The position numbers were made by a program, and so were the translations under genes. The notes under the pieces are model-generated. The model was not told where the DNA came from and ran no database searches. It saw only the letters and a list, made by a program, of their open reading frames with translations. DNA of 64,000 nucleotides from Fragum whitleyi (Eukaryota > Mollusca > Bivalvia > Cardiida > Cardiidae), in contig OX411551.1 of assembly GCA_948146395.1 (NCBI GenBank), positions 48,874,854 to 48,938,853 of the forward strand, in the 5' to 3' direction. This document shows, piece by piece, positions 19,072 through 31,385 of the stretch; the stretch's first letter is position 1; each line of letters starts with the position of its first letter.

Positions 19072-20150
19072 AAATTAAATTGTCCATACTGTAATATACA
19101 AAGCATATAAACAGGCATATCAGATCCTCACCTGTAAATAGTTGACTCTTACTATATTTACTCAGAAACCACTGGTAAGCAGCCACAAACCACAAATTGG
19201 CCTAGTAGTTTCCCTATGGGTATAGGTGCTATAGTTGTGACCTGAAGGTCCATGGTTTTAGCCCCGTCACTGCAGTGTGTTTATGGTAAAATAGCCAACA
19301 GTCAAACCAGTCAACCTAGCCATTGATCTGGGTAGAAGTGAGTTAAAGCCACTGCATTTCTGGGTTAAGAAAACACCAGGATGGAGTACTGTACAGTAAT
19401 TATGTACGCTTAAGCAAATGTTTCAATTGAAATAAAATAAATGAGTGTAAACTAGAGAATCTATGGGATAGTTACTTATGACTTGCAGATATGATCATGA
19501 AAATAACTTTTGTATCAAAGTGTTACTAGATCTGATGCAAATCAAAATTCAGCCCCCCCCCCCTCCCCCCTGCATAAAATCCTAGATCTATAAAGTTTCA
19601 TGGTTCTAGGATACTTCATTCTTGAGTTTGAGTCAAGTAATATCAGTTTACTGTAGTAATTGATTCCTTCAATAGATTATCTCTCTTGAAAACCAATTAT
19701 TCCAATCAACACCTTCATGCAGTTACTTTTCATTTGGTAGATGTTTGTCGGTTATGAAGAATAGGGTTTCATTGAGAAGCTCTAGCCGTTCCAATCAATG
19801 TCATTTCTACCATAAGACCAACTCTTAGCCAGGGGTCCAAGAAAGAGTTAACAAAAGTTTAACTTAATGAGAAAATATCCATTTCCAAAATGATTCAATC
19901 CTCTTTTTGGAAAAGTCAATGCTTTCTAAATACTTTCTAAATACTTACCAAAATACAATTTGTATGCTGATCAGATTCAGTCTGCGTTGTCCGGTATTAG
20001 GTACCGTCCGAATGATGTCACTTTTCCAATAGTCGGCTTTAGTTACAAATTTAGACAGTAATATCACAAAATCATTACTGTAAATTGTCAGTTTTAGAGA
20101 ATGAAACCAAATTACTGACAAAAATGGTCATCAATCTTTTTAATGACTTC
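19072..20150. other. Non-coding DNA with a possible tRNA-like stretch
   Basis: No gene. 19205-19330 ('gggtataggtgctatag' then 'ggttttagccccgtcac') vaguely resembles a decayed tRNA-type A/B box pair. A poly-C run begins near 19553, followed by 'aagtttcatggttctagg' text shared with other repeats here. Confidence 0.35.
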
Positions 20151-20164
20151 TTGTTAATTTGCAG

Positions 20165-20389
20165 ATGGTTAGCCAAATTGTCGTCTGGAGCCCAACCGCG
20201 TTACTAGACTGGTACTACTGTCGACTCATGTATGAAGGCTTTTATGTTAGTCTACAGTGGGACCAGTCTACCGCGTCGCGAGTTCTTGTAAGGAGTGACC
20301 CCACCGGACTTTGGGCCTTCTTTGTTCTATATAAAATTGCACTCTTTTCCGGTGCTGTGGTCGGTTCCACAGAAAGGGTTGACCTTTGA
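20165..20389 (+). CDS. Possible terminal exon, unrecognised
   Basis: 74 codons starting MVSQIVVWSP, directly preceded by an acceptor-like tract (CTTCTTGTTAATTTGCAG), so it could be the last exon of an unseen gene or a chance frame. It is GC-richer than its surroundings, with several CpGs, and a hydrophobic run (LWAFFVLYKIALFSGAVVG). I find no domain or matching upstream exon. Confidence 0.15.
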   Translation: MVSQIVVWSPTALLDWYYCRLMYEGFYVSLQWDQSTASRVLVRSDPTGLWAFFVLYKIALFSGAVVGSTERVDL

Positions 20390-22750
20390 CCTCTTTAGCC
20401 CTTCATCTTCGTTCAATGTCCTATCTTAAAGTAAGAAAAAACCTCGAGAAACTCCTTTCAACTTTTGCGGTACCCTAGCTTAAGTAGAGGTACCGTCTTT
20501 TTTCCACCCATGAAGAGGACAGCTACTTTGGGTACGACCCCCACCCGTTATCCGTCCTTTCGCAAAGGAAATCGTACACAGAGAAGGTCAAATCAAGCGT
20601 TTAATCAAAGAAGAGATGCAAAACTAGGTTAAAAGAACAAAAATGAGCACACGGGTTACTATTTTACCCTCAAAAATAACGTTTCAATGTCGCACTACTT
20701 TTTCTAAAGGATCTACTTTTACATACAACGACCTCCGGAAGAAAATTCCAGTGAGGTCACTCCGTAAAGACCGGCAACTTACATGTTCAGCAACAAAGAC
20801 AGGGATTCAGCATTAAAGACTGGGATATGAAACTCAAAGATTGAGAGCCACAAAAAAATTGCGATAAATTTTATGTAAAAAAGTATTAGTTCTACTTTGG
20901 AAAGTGAACAACATACGATCAATAATAAAAAATTCTTTTTCCTGGATCTATTCTTTCTTTAGCAATAGACCTATTTCACATAAGTCTGCGCATGCGCGGA
21001 AATCTCTCGACTCCGTCCCTTATACAAACGAGGGGGCATGTCATTTTAGTCAAATAAAAGTTTATAGTAAAATAGTATATTTTAAACCACAAAATACTAG
21101 TGGTTACAAACGATATCAAAGTTATTTTTACACATAATTAGAATGTAGTTTTAATGCTTAAATAATTCATGCCTTTTTTAGTCCTTTTTTTTATTTTTTT
21201 GCTTTTGATTAACATATCTTTATCTAACTCTATTTAGCGTCCCTGACCAATGAAGAAGTATTTTGATTTTTTTATTATACTGGCTTTTTTTTTAATTTTG
21301 GCTTCAAAGTTTCTCTCTGAATTTTTTTTACTCATACATTATTCCCTTTTTTAATTCAAACTTTTCATTTATTTTGCTCTTTTCATTAAAATCCCAATAT
21401 CATTAAAAAAAATGAAAAATACGTAGCCTACTCAATTATTTCTTTTTATAGTATTATATAAATTTCTTTGAATAGAACATATTTACCATTACATCGTTAT
21501 CAACACACTGAGACAAGGAAATGTATTCTTGAAAAAAGTAATTATATAAAAAAAAAAAAAAAAAAAAAAAACCGTTGAGCGCATATTCCAACCAAATACA
21601 CACCGCGCTGTTGAAACTTCGTGGCAAAAAGAGAAAACTAAAACCAACACATTGACGATCTTTCACTTTGTGGATCATGAATGTGGAAAAGTAAGCCTAT
21701 GCGATATTTTGACCGAGCAATATAAGTTTCTTTGTGAAACATGTTATCTTTTAACAACAGGTTTTTGTTGTTGTTGTTGTTGTTTTTATTTTTTTTATTT
21801 TTTTATTTTTTTTTTTTTTTTGCACAAGAAATATTCATACTTAGGAAATATTAAATGATAATACATGTAATAAATAGATCACATCTTCACATCTATCACA
21901 TCTTCATGATGAAGATATATTCATAAAAGGTATTTTTGTGCGTTCAATAATTCATGAATTTGGAAATTTAATTGGATTCGTAAGAGGTGAGTGTTAAAAA
22001 AAGGCTGCGCGAAAAGAAGGATAAACTCAGTACTACAAAATACAAAATCATTAATTTCGAAACAGTGAAATGCACGTTTCCAATGTATTTAAAAGCCCTT
22101 CCCAATATAAGTATTTTTTTTAAAAAATTTGAATCAATAACAAAATGAAATAGCAACTCGTTATAATAAACCTGCGATTGAATTATTTCTCCCCTTTTCA
22201 CATTATCTTTATCTCTCGATATGTTTTCGCTTTTTTTTATTTTTCGTTAGAGTTAAAATATAAACATGTGTCGAAATTGCATTCTGTCGTCTGTCGTTTT
22301 TGTTGTCTGTTTTTTATTATCTCTTTATTTTAATTATTGTTAATTTTTTTGTAATTTTTAGTTAATTGATTACGATCGACAAGTTGTGGCGAACAATTAT
22401 GCAATTACTAGTATTGAATTAATGAAAATGAATAGTCAAAATGAAAGAAATCCAAACAAACTATCATATCAAAGTGTTTTCTCAAAACGGTAGATTTTCA
22501 GTGAAGGATATCTGTTTCGACCAAAAATTATAAATTCATCAAGTAGGAAAACACTGAAGGTTTATCTCTGCAATTTATTCCACCCAACTAAAATCAAACG
22601 TCGCTTTTTTCATTGTTCAAAAATAAAAATTCCTAATAGCGGTCGAAGTAGTTTCTAATGACATTTAAGTATTGTTTTGAATTATAAAAAAATGATCATC
22701 TATTTTATTAATAGTTGTAATCGACTGATTTATTCGGATAAATTTCAATG
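20390..22750. other. Non-coding region, compositionally mixed, with long A/T homopolymers
   Basis: 20390-20850 is relatively GC-rich and matches no repeat recognised here. 21140-22400 is extremely AT-rich, with poly-A near 21549-21570 and TTG and T runs near 21767-21822. No supported gene. Confidence 0.45.
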
Positions 22751-23480
22751 AAATAAAGAGTGGGGAAAAGAAGGATGCCCCCTTGTTTGCACTGTTATGT
22801 CAGTTTGACTGAAGAGTACACAAGGGAGATAATTACGTGAAATACCTCTATTGATTTGTTTCTCCCAGCTGCTACTACAGTTATAGATCCAGATCTTTGT
22901 CTATATACCAGATCTTTTGATGCATATTTTTACCTCGCAAACTAAAGCTCAATGTGATCTAGTTACTGACATTGACCTCCACTTTATGGCAAGTGAAAAT
23001 GGTAAAACTTAGTATGAAAAACTTTGGAAATTTTCATCCCTAAAACAAGACGACAGACAGCTTTCATATTGGTATGTTGGGTCATCTAGTGGACCTCTTC
23101 AAAGTTTGATTATTTCACGCCCCTAGGTTCTTTTTGGGGATCTGCTCTGGTGCATATGTCACTTTAAATTGAAATAAAGAAGAAAATCTTTAAAAAAATC
23201 TTCTCTGAAATCTGAAAGCAGATAGCTTTCATATTTGGCAAGTATGTAGCAGTGTACAGCGGAACTCTACCAATTTTGCCACGGCCCAAGTGCACCCCGC
23301 TTAACAAAGAAGGTAGAGCTGGCTGAGCAGCTGATTTGCTCTTTAGGTCATGATCTACTGATATGATTAGAATTAAAGTGAATGAAAAAAGGTTTATTTC
23401 AAGTATTGAAGTATTTTTAAGTGTCAAATGCTGAAATATTTCTGCAAAGAAAAATTCAAGATCGACGAATAGAATTAGAG
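22751..23480. other. Non-coding DNA with repeat-like text
   Basis: No gene. Short phrases such as 'gaagaaaatcttt' and 'gaaagcagatagctttcatattt' (near 23180) recur near 24185-24245, so both belong to an old dispersed repeat. Confidence 0.4.
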
Positions 23481-24181
23481 GATTGACCTTCACCTGTTAA
23501 AATACATATTTTACATCCAATCACAACAAATTTGAACAGTTTGAGAATGGGACACTAAAGGAACATTCCAGTGAAATTTGGTTGAAATTCATCTTTTAGG
23601 TTCTGAGAATGTGAATAGTTTTTTTTAAGTTTCCACTATATAACATTTAAAGAAATGCCCCTGCCTAATTTAGACATATTTTTCATATTATCATACAGAT
23701 TTTTTGTATACTGATAAAGGTTTACTAAAGGATCATTTCGAAGAAATTTGGATGATACCCATTGATTAGGTTCTGAGCAAAATATTTTCTAAGTTTCCAC
23801 TTAATACGATTTAGAAAAATGACCTCCGCCCATACAGGCCATATTTTCCAACCCATCACAATATTTACTTATAAACTGATATAGGGTCACTCAAGAATTA
23901 TTCCAGTGAATTTTTTTTTATCCATCAATTTGATAATGAGAAAAGTCACATATTACTTCTATTTATGGAAATTAGCCAATTTAAGCCTTGTTTTTCATTG
24001 GATCAAAAGTCTATCAAAAATATTGTAAGAAGGTCAGCAGAGGATCATTCCTGTGAAGTATGGTTAAAATCCATCCAGCAGTTTCCGAGGAGAAGATTTT
24101 TATAGAAAAAAATTACAAACAGACGCACGGTCGGACACAGCGCCTTCACAATAGCCTCAAAGGCCTTCCGCCAGTAGAGGT
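23481..24181 (+). mobile_element. Family B rolling-circle-like element, 5'-truncated
   Basis: Four diverged units of 'gatcattccagtgaaatttggttgatatccatc' type text are visible. The right end 'caaaggccttccgccagtagaggtaa' is a mutated form of the family hairpin plus GGAGCTAA. The characteristic left end is missing. Confidence 0.5.
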
Positions 24182-25063
24182 AATGGAAGAGAAAATCTTA
24201 CAAAAAATCTTTCCTCAAACTAGAAAGCAGAAAGCTTTTATATTTGGTATGTAGCATCATCTAATGGATCTCTACAAATTTATTCAAAGCATACCCCTGG
24301 GTTTTTAAGTTGGAATGCGGAGCAATTCCAACTTAGATTTAACAAAACCGCAAAATGAACACAAGATAATTTCATTTCGGGTTTTTTGAGAACACATATC
24401 ACGTGAACAGGATGTGAATACACTTCGGCCTATTTTGTATATCTCAACTTGACAAAGACATACAGTTTATTTAATCAAAAAGTAATAATGCTGGACAATT
24501 ACACATCTATCACTTCACGTATATTATTAACACTCTAATTTATGTTTTAAACGATATTTATTAAAAGTTGCGTACGTATATATTAGAATCACGTGTTTGC
24601 ATTACTATATGTGGAAATCATGTGATAAGTCAAGTCCAATAAGGTCAGCAATTGACGATAGTACTAGCCAATCACGTGATCTGCTTATTTGGTAATGTCG
24701 CGATCTGTTTTCTCAGTATTGTGGCGATAGCACAGACTAATCACGTGATCTGCTTATTTGGTAAGGTCGCGATCTGTTTTTCGTAGAATTATGTGATAGC
24801 TTCTTTTAAAGGTACAGTTTCTCTTTCTAAACGACCTTATTACACATTAAACTTTTGACAAGGTGTTTTATTGTAAATATCTGTCTAAGCTACACTTAGT
24901 TAATAAGTATTTTTGCAACATATTGTCGTTTGTTTTCCGTCATATTTCAGTTATGTACATGAATGTTTCTTTGTAAAAAAAAACAATACTCATCCACATA
25001 AATCCTTGCCACCATATCTTTAATTGAATTGTGAATATCTTTGCCCAATATCATTCATCACCA
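24182..25063. other. Non-coding DNA with a 69-bp direct repeat carrying CACGTG
   Basis: 'atcacgtgatctgcttatttggtaa' occurs at 24671 and 24740, each followed by 'gtcgcgatctgtttt', a two-unit direct repeat with period 69. No gene. Confidence 0.55.
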
Positions 25064-25196
25064 GCCCTGTGTTCAGGATGAAAACGTTAGCGAAGCGCTT
25101 TCGAAATGATATCCCGCTTTGCACGTATGTGCACGTGCAAAGCGGGGTATCATCTCAAAGCGCTCGCGAAACGTTTTTACATCCTGAACACAGGGC
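25064..25196. mobile_element. Foldback palindrome 1 (133 bp)
   Basis: Nearly the whole segment is one hairpin: GCCCTGTGTTCAGGATG at the left pairs with CATCCTGAACACAGGGC at the right, and inner arms AGCGCTT and CCCGCTTTGCACGT also pair. A non-autonomous foldback/MITE element is the simplest reading. Confidence 0.7.
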
Positions 25197-25294
25197 AAGA
25201 CAATTTGACATTTGAAACAAACCAACTAGTTCAACTTGTTTTCTTCACATTCTTACACATCAACACGTTTCAGAGCACATTCATACAGTTAGTT

Positions 25295-25691
25295 ACATCG
25301 TGAAATTGACATTCATCTTCAATGAAAAACATTCTTAATCGCTAACTCAGCGCTCCATTGATTCATTCAAAACACTCACTCAAACAATTCAAAAACTCTC
25401 AAAGTTATTAAAAAAAAATAAGATCACCATGTACATTCAAAATTCGCGATTTCACTGACATAATTGGATTTAAAGCGTCTGATTGGTTCTTCACGAAATA
25501 GAAAGCTATTGATTGAACTTTTATGCATATTTTATATAGGTTTTATATTTCGCTTATTTTGATCATCCTGAACAAAATAAGCGACATTGGATTCTCTCCC
25601 TTAAATTTCACTCAAAACTCGCTTCGCTCACTCATTCAACACCATGCCTAAATCATTCAAAAAATCGTTCACCCTATAAATTTCACGATGT
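25295..25691. mobile_element. MITE-like element 'acatcgtgaaatt', copy 1
   Basis: Ends ACATCGTGAAATT and AATTTCACGATGT are inverted repeats. The interior has a TTCACTCAAAACTCGCT segment and a pair 'cgcttatttt...aaaataagcg'. A diverged copy lies at 52693-53108. Confidence 0.55.
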
Positions 25692-26259
25692 TATTAGCTC
25701 AGAACTATCAGCCCAACTCAATAGTAGAGGAGCATATCTTGATTTCATCCTGTCTGTCTCTCAGTCCATTGACCTTTTGCTTTCCGCTAGATAAACGGAG
25801 AAGCAATTGACCTGCAATAACGAAACTTAACATAAATATTGCCCATGACCCAAAGAAATGCCCTATTGTTTCGGGGTCATATATGTCACGGTCATCAGTA
25901 GATTTTAACAGTTAACAGTTTCCACTCTAACTGAACAACCGATTGACCCAAATCATAAAACTTGTTGTAAATGGCCTTAGAAAGTGCCCAATTTTGGAGT
26001 CACAAAGGTCGAAATCACAATTGAACTTCGTCCAAAAATTGTCTTGATATTCCAACTCATGAAATAAAAGACTTCCCTGCGAAAATAGCTTTTCATCATG
26101 GACAAATCACTTGTTGAGGTCCACTTTGCGACACTTCCAATAAAAATGTAATTGATAACTCAAATGGAGCAGAGGTCATTTGAAAAATGTTTTGAGTGTA
26201 TAAGTGTTCGCCTTTGCGTACATTAGTCGGTTGTATGGTCCGTATCATTTTCTTCTTTT
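25692..26259. other. Non-coding DNA
   Basis: Text such as 'gcccatgacccaaagaaatgccc' and 'caacttgttgtaaatgg' looks like decayed tandem repeat. No gene. Confidence 0.4.
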
Positions 26260-26814
26260 TTAGCTAACCTGAGCACAACGTGCTCAAGGGGAGCTTTTAG
26301 GAACACCCTGCCTCCGTCGTCCGTCGTCAAATTTCATAAAACTTTTCCTTCTCCTAAACCGCTGTGCCAATTTCAATGATATTTTGCAAGAATGATCCCG
26401 GGGTGACCCTCTTCAAAATTGTCGCCATATCCTAATTGGTCAATAAATATGGGTATGGCAGGGCGGGGCTTATTTTGATCCCAAAATCTTTGAACGACAT
26501 CTCCTCCTGAAACCACTGGGCAGATTTCAATCAAACTTTACAAGAATGTTCCTTTGATGACCCTCTTCAAATATTGTTTGCAAAATTTTCATTAGCCCAT
26601 AAATATGGGCGTGGCAGGGTAGGGCTAATTTTGAGTCTCCTCTGTAATGAATGGGTTGGCAGGGTCTATTATGACTGCTTATAATTCGAATAATGTCTCC
26701 TATTCAATAATTAGGCAAATTTGAATGAATCTTTGCCAGAAAGTTTCTTGGATAAGATCCACTGGACTAATCGAATTCAGGTGAGCGGTTTAGGGTCATT
26801 CTGGTCCTCTTGTT
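26260..26814 (-). mobile_element. Helitron2/Helentron-like element, family A, minus orientation
   Basis: On the minus strand the right end is a hairpin (CCTTGAGCACGTTGTGCTCAGG) followed by TTAGCTAA. The left end reads AACAAGAGGACCAGAATGAC then CGCTCACCTG. Both ends match the element at 53703-54699. The interior holds two or three repeated units ('cctcttcaaa'). No protein is encoded. Confidence 0.55.
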
Positions 26815-27110
26815 ATCATTTTTCTTTCATCAGAATCAGGCCTGTATAGCGATTCAGAGGTTTAAGCGTCTCTCGTTGTTGAAATACATTGATTTGTATA
26901 CGCCCGTCAAAAGACGAGACGTATTATGTGATCACCTGTGGTGGGCGGCGGGAGGCGTCGGCTTCGTTATTAGCTTGAGGTCACCGTCTCTCGAACGCAT
27001 TCCAACTTATCAGTACTTTCAGTACTTTGATTATTTAGGCCATGCCCGGGGGCATCCCGTTTTACGTTGCAATAAGAAGAAGTTCAGCAAAAGATTCTTT
27101 TTCTAAATTT
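26815..27110. repeat. Decayed repeat end and 'tatacgcccgtcaaaagacg' repeat
   Basis: 26834-26880 resembles the left terminus of family B in reverse ('aggcctgt', 'agcgattc'). The rest is GC-richer repeat-like DNA. The 98-codon open stretch over it has no domain and looks incidental. Confidence 0.35.
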
Positions 27111-27540
27111 AGACGGCTCTATTATTTGGTATGCTGTATTGTCTTGTAGACCTCATAGTATGTCATATCATGCCCCTACGATCAAATTTGGGCTCAGATT
27201 AGGCGCATCCAATCTACGTTGATCATAGAAGGAAATCCTTAAAAATCATTAAAAAATGAATTTAGAAGTCAGACAACCAAGATATTTCGTATGTATCTTC
27301 ACAAAGTTGACTTAAACCAAGTTGGTTCATACCATATTACTATGGTGATAATTATTTTTGGCTCACTCTGCATTCCTTTTTATATATAAAACTAAAATGG
27401 AAATTTTTCAATCATTCAATTTTTTAATCATCATCCTTGAAAAAAAGTCTTGGGAATTGATATTAGGTACAAATATTTTCTAGTGGGTTTCTGCCAATCT
27501 TAACCACAGGCTCGTGTGAGCTATTTAGTACCATCATAGT
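27111..27540. other. Non-coding DNA
   Basis: No gene or clear repeat boundary seen. Confidence 0.4.
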
Positions 27541-28835
27541 CATCTTGTTAACGTTTGACCTTGACATGTGACCGTGAGGCTATCCTGATTTCAATTTTTG
27601 AATATTATAATGATATATGATCATACTTATGGAATCCATCCATTGACCTCAAAGCTATTCCACTTTGGTCAAGTAGGGTCAAAAGTGAGACCAAGGGGTC
27701 AAATATTAGAAAAACCTTGCGTGCACTCTAGACGCCACATTTTTGTTAAGAATGTCTTGATACTTGGTCAGGATGTTTCTCGACATGAATACTAGGCCGA
27801 GTTCGAATATGGACCTAGTGGGTATAAATTAGATCCAGGGGAAAGTATTAAAGTACCTTGTTAGCACTCGATCAAGACGCCACATCTTTGTATCAAATGC
27901 CTCGAGACTTAATCAGACTGATGTTTAAACGAAACTTCTGTTACGTTCGAAAATGAGTCAAAAAGGATCAAAAGAAGGGCAAGGGCTCAAATCTTAGAAA
28001 ACCTTTAGTGTACTCTAGACGCCACATTTTTGTTTCAAATTTCTTGACACTTTGTCAGAATGTTTGTCTACATAAATTCTAGGCCGCCTTCGAAAATGGG
28101 CCTAGTGGGGTAAAAAATGAGTCCAACAGGCAAATGTAAGAGAAACCCTTTAAGCACTCTAAATGCCACATCTCTCTATCAAGTGCCTCGAAATTTAATC
28201 AGAATGTAAGTTAACGCGAAATCTCGGTTTCGATGAGTTATATATGGTTAAAAGGAGGTAAAAAGCTCAAATCTTAGAAAACATTGTTTGCAATTCTGAA
28301 GCAATATTTTGGCTAAAATACCTTGATACTTGGTCAGATTGTTTGCATACGTGTTTTCTTATGCAAGTTCTAAATTTGGTTAAGTGAGGGTTAAGAATAA
28401 GATCAAGGGGACAAAACTTTCAAAAACCTTGAGTGCCCTTCAGAGGCCACATGTTTTTTACTCAAATGTTTTGAGAAACTTGGTCAGAAAAACTTGCAAA
28501 TCGTTATCTGAGACAAGTTTCAAAAATGGGTCAAGCGGGGGAAAAATAAGGTAGAGGGGGTCAAATCTTAGGAAAAACATCGCTTGCACTCTAGACGACA
28601 CTTGTTTTACTCAAACATCTTGAAATATATTCTGATTATTAGTATTCCTGAAATCAGGTTGAGTTTGAAAATGTGTCAAATGGGGTCAAATATTAGGTAA
28701 ATGGGGCAATTCTTGGAAAAATATTGTGTACACTCTTGATAAAACTATTTATGCTCAAATGTCTTCAATCTTCGCCAGACAAATCTTAGGAAAACCCTTT
28801 GCAAGTTTTGGGCTCAAATGTCTTGACAATAATTT
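27541..28835 (-). repeat. Degenerate tandem array of the 145-bp family, inverted
   Basis: 'ctctagacgccacattttt' markers occur at about 27728, 27868, 28015 and 28158, about 145 bp apart, with weaker ones to 28745. This is the reverse complement of the 'aaaatatggcctctagagtg' unit at 53703-54699, so both derive from the same family. Confidence 0.6.
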
Positions 28836-29103
28836 TGTATAGTCAAATAATGGGATACCAAAGGATCATTTGAAATTTGGTTGATATCCATAGGTTAGAT
28901 TATGAGAAAGGGATTTTCAAAATTTCCACCATATAACATATGGACATGTATGACCTCTAATGGTAAAAAAACATTTTCAGCTGATCACACTATTTTTTCT
29001 GTGGACTGATAAAAGGTCACTAAAGGATCATTCTAGTAAAATTTTGTTTATATCAAATATATTTGGTTCAGAGAAAATGATGTTCAAAGTTTCCATACAT
29101 AAT
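28836..29103 (+). repeat. Family B repeat fragment, left part
   Basis: Two units of the 'accaaaggatcatt...gttgatatccat' repeat. The text breaks after 'aaagtttccatacataat' and seems to resume at about 30632 ('aattatagagaagtaacatccgcc'), so 29104-30631 is a later insertion. Confidence 0.55.
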
Positions 29104-29214
29104 AGTTATAGTTCATTTCTGATAATTTACGCGATATAACCTAAGCGGAGCGTTAGCGGAGCGCAAGGTTATATGCGTAAATTGTCAGAATATGAACTAT
29201 AACTGTTTTACCGA
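29104..29214. mobile_element. Foldback palindrome 2 (111 bp)
   Basis: Arms of about 40 bp (AGTTATAGTTCATTTCTGAT at the left, ATATGAACTATAACT at the right) pair with few mismatches around a 'gcggagcgttagcggagcg' centre. The centre resembles that of the palindrome at 25064. Confidence 0.65.
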
Positions 29215-30670
29215 TCGACTTATTTTTTCATCAAATATAGTTCATTTGAGTTGCACGTCAATCAATGATGTCATTCATATTAGTTGCGTCATACATTATT
29301 CAATCAAATCGAAGTAGACAAAAAGTGGGAGGAGCGAAGTTAATCACCATCGGGTTTCTGTGATTATTTGGTCATTTGGCGAGACAAATCAGTTGAGAAC
29401 GTTCGGTGAACAAAACCTCGTGATTTCTGCGAGTGGATTTTGTATTCCTTTTAGTTAGATTTTTGCGGACATTATGCCTCTTTTGGGGATTTTATATTTT
29501 TAGAAAAACAGTTATCTATCACGGCATATTCAGTCGCGCAGTGTTAGCTCGTCGGACTATCATTTGAAAGGTCCTGGGTTCGATACCCGACGGTGGCACT
29601 CATCCTTCCCGACTATTTGTCTTCCATCTATGGGTTGAAAATCGTAGACCTATGTGGGATAGCAGCTGGAGACTAGAAAATGAATGTTAGCACTGGTGTA
29701 CGAAATACCAATTCATTTTAGGTGCTCCAGTCGCCGCAACGGAAGTATTCTTGAAGGCGGTGTTAAACCCCATTCAAAGAAACAAAACCACGGCATATTC
29801 ATTATCAATACTGTAAAGTTTGCAACAAGATGTTAGTAGAAAAAATTGCCTTGAAAAGTTCTAGTTACCAAGTTTTGGTTCCAAACCTAGTCACACTGGT
29901 TTTCGATATAAGTCAGCTATCACAGGCTTAACATGCTTCGAATCACTTTCTTTTTGCAAATATCTGTATCCCTAGAATCCTTTGAGTAGACATGTTGTAT
30001 TTTTTTCTACAATTAGTTTGCATACATATACCTTTTATAGGAACATTTGATTGCATTTTGTTAAATTTGGGACCTTTGCGGAACTACTTAATTAAAATGT
30101 CGTTCAAAAAATCCAAAGTATTCATTTTTAAAAAGGAAGTGAGATTTTATGTCGTTTCAAACCAGTTCTCTTTTCTTTTTTAATGTCAATGTGAAAATGT
30201 GGAGTACAGAAAGACTTGGTATGAGAAAACTCGATGTCATTCTAACTGCTGTATACCATGTATTATTTTATTATCCGAATCATTGATTTATCTGCTAAAT
30301 TTTATCTTGATTAATATGCAGACAAATTATGAAAGAATTTTCTCCTCGTTTTAATGAGTAAATATGTAATTATAAGCATTAGTTCAAAAGAAAATTCACC
30401 AATCGTTTTTATTATAAATACTCAATTACAAGTTAAGGGTCTTTCGGGACATTTTATCAGACAAGATAATGACGTCACTGTCTAGTTTTCAATGTAGTCC
30501 CCGTCCATTATGACCTAAAGTCACGTAGATCACTTATTCGAGCAGACCGTCAGGTTATGGAATATATTTTTTGAATTTCAAACGAAATAGCAGCCTTTCA
30601 TTGGAGGAAAAAATGGGGCGATCGGTAATATAAATTATAGAGAAGTAACATCCGCCCATAAAAGACATAC
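29215..30670. other. Inserted non-coding element body containing a SINE
   Basis: 'ttaccgatcg' near 29209 and 'cgatcggtaa' near 30620 form a short inverted pair that may mark the insert, which split the family B repeat. Inside it a SINE (29533-29788) is nested. No gene. Confidence 0.35.
29520..29801 (+). mobile_element. tRNA-derived SINE with 13-bp target duplication
   Basis: The body 29533-29788 is flanked by 'cacggcatattca' at 29520-29532 and 29789-29801. The head has an A-box-like region (GCGCAGTGTTAGCTCGTCGG) and a B box (GGTTCGATACC). The body has the 'cgtagacctatgtgggatag' and 'aggtgctccagtcgccgc' segments shared with all SINEs in this window. It was copied by LINE machinery acting in trans (known for SINEs). 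Confidence 0.8.
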
Positions 30671-31385
30671 AGTCAAAACTGGCAATAGCGGCCACCCAAG
30701 GGACAATGTAAAATCGGCCGCATACAGGAGTTGGCCACTTAACGGCCCGCCCCCCCCCCCCCCCTCTTCCCGGCGGCCGCCGAGACGAATAACAATTCGC
30801 TAATATTATAACTCAATCGCTAATATCATAACTTTATCGGATTACTCACCAAAACAGTAGTATTCGTACCATGAGTATTCCATATCAAAAGTATTCCATA
30901 TCAAAATCAGCGATAGGAGACCAAAACAATGTAAATACAGCTTGAATGTTTTTACCCGGGAAATATTTTCTTGTATCAAAGCACCCATGCATTTAGTTAC
31001 AATGCTCTGGGCAAGCTAAATTCCAATTGTGTTCCAATTGTGTTCAACCTTGTTCTGCAATCTTGATTCTAGACCTATCAAATAATGTTTTTCAAATGAC
31101 ACATCTGCTCATGATAGAGAAGAATCTTTCCAAGTTATTTTGAAATTGATCCACAATTAAAGGGCAAATGCTCTGGCTAAGCCCTATTTTAGAGTATCCT
31201 TGACCACTAGGACATCACATGAATAAGATATCAACTTCTAAGGAGATAATTTGTACCTAATATCAATGTTCTTGACTATTTTCAGAGGTTATTGTTGAAC
31301 GATTTTTTATTATGTTTCTATATAAAATGGTATACACATGGGATGTAAATACCCCTTACCAAACAAATGTCACTTATTTGTCAGT
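30671..31385. other. Non-coding DNA with a TIR-like transposon end
   Basis: 'cagtcaaaactggcaatag' followed by 'cggccacccaagggaca' resembles the terminus of a pogo/mariner-type element, ending in a C-rich run near 30750. No partner end was found. The rest to 31385 is non-coding. Confidence 0.35.
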
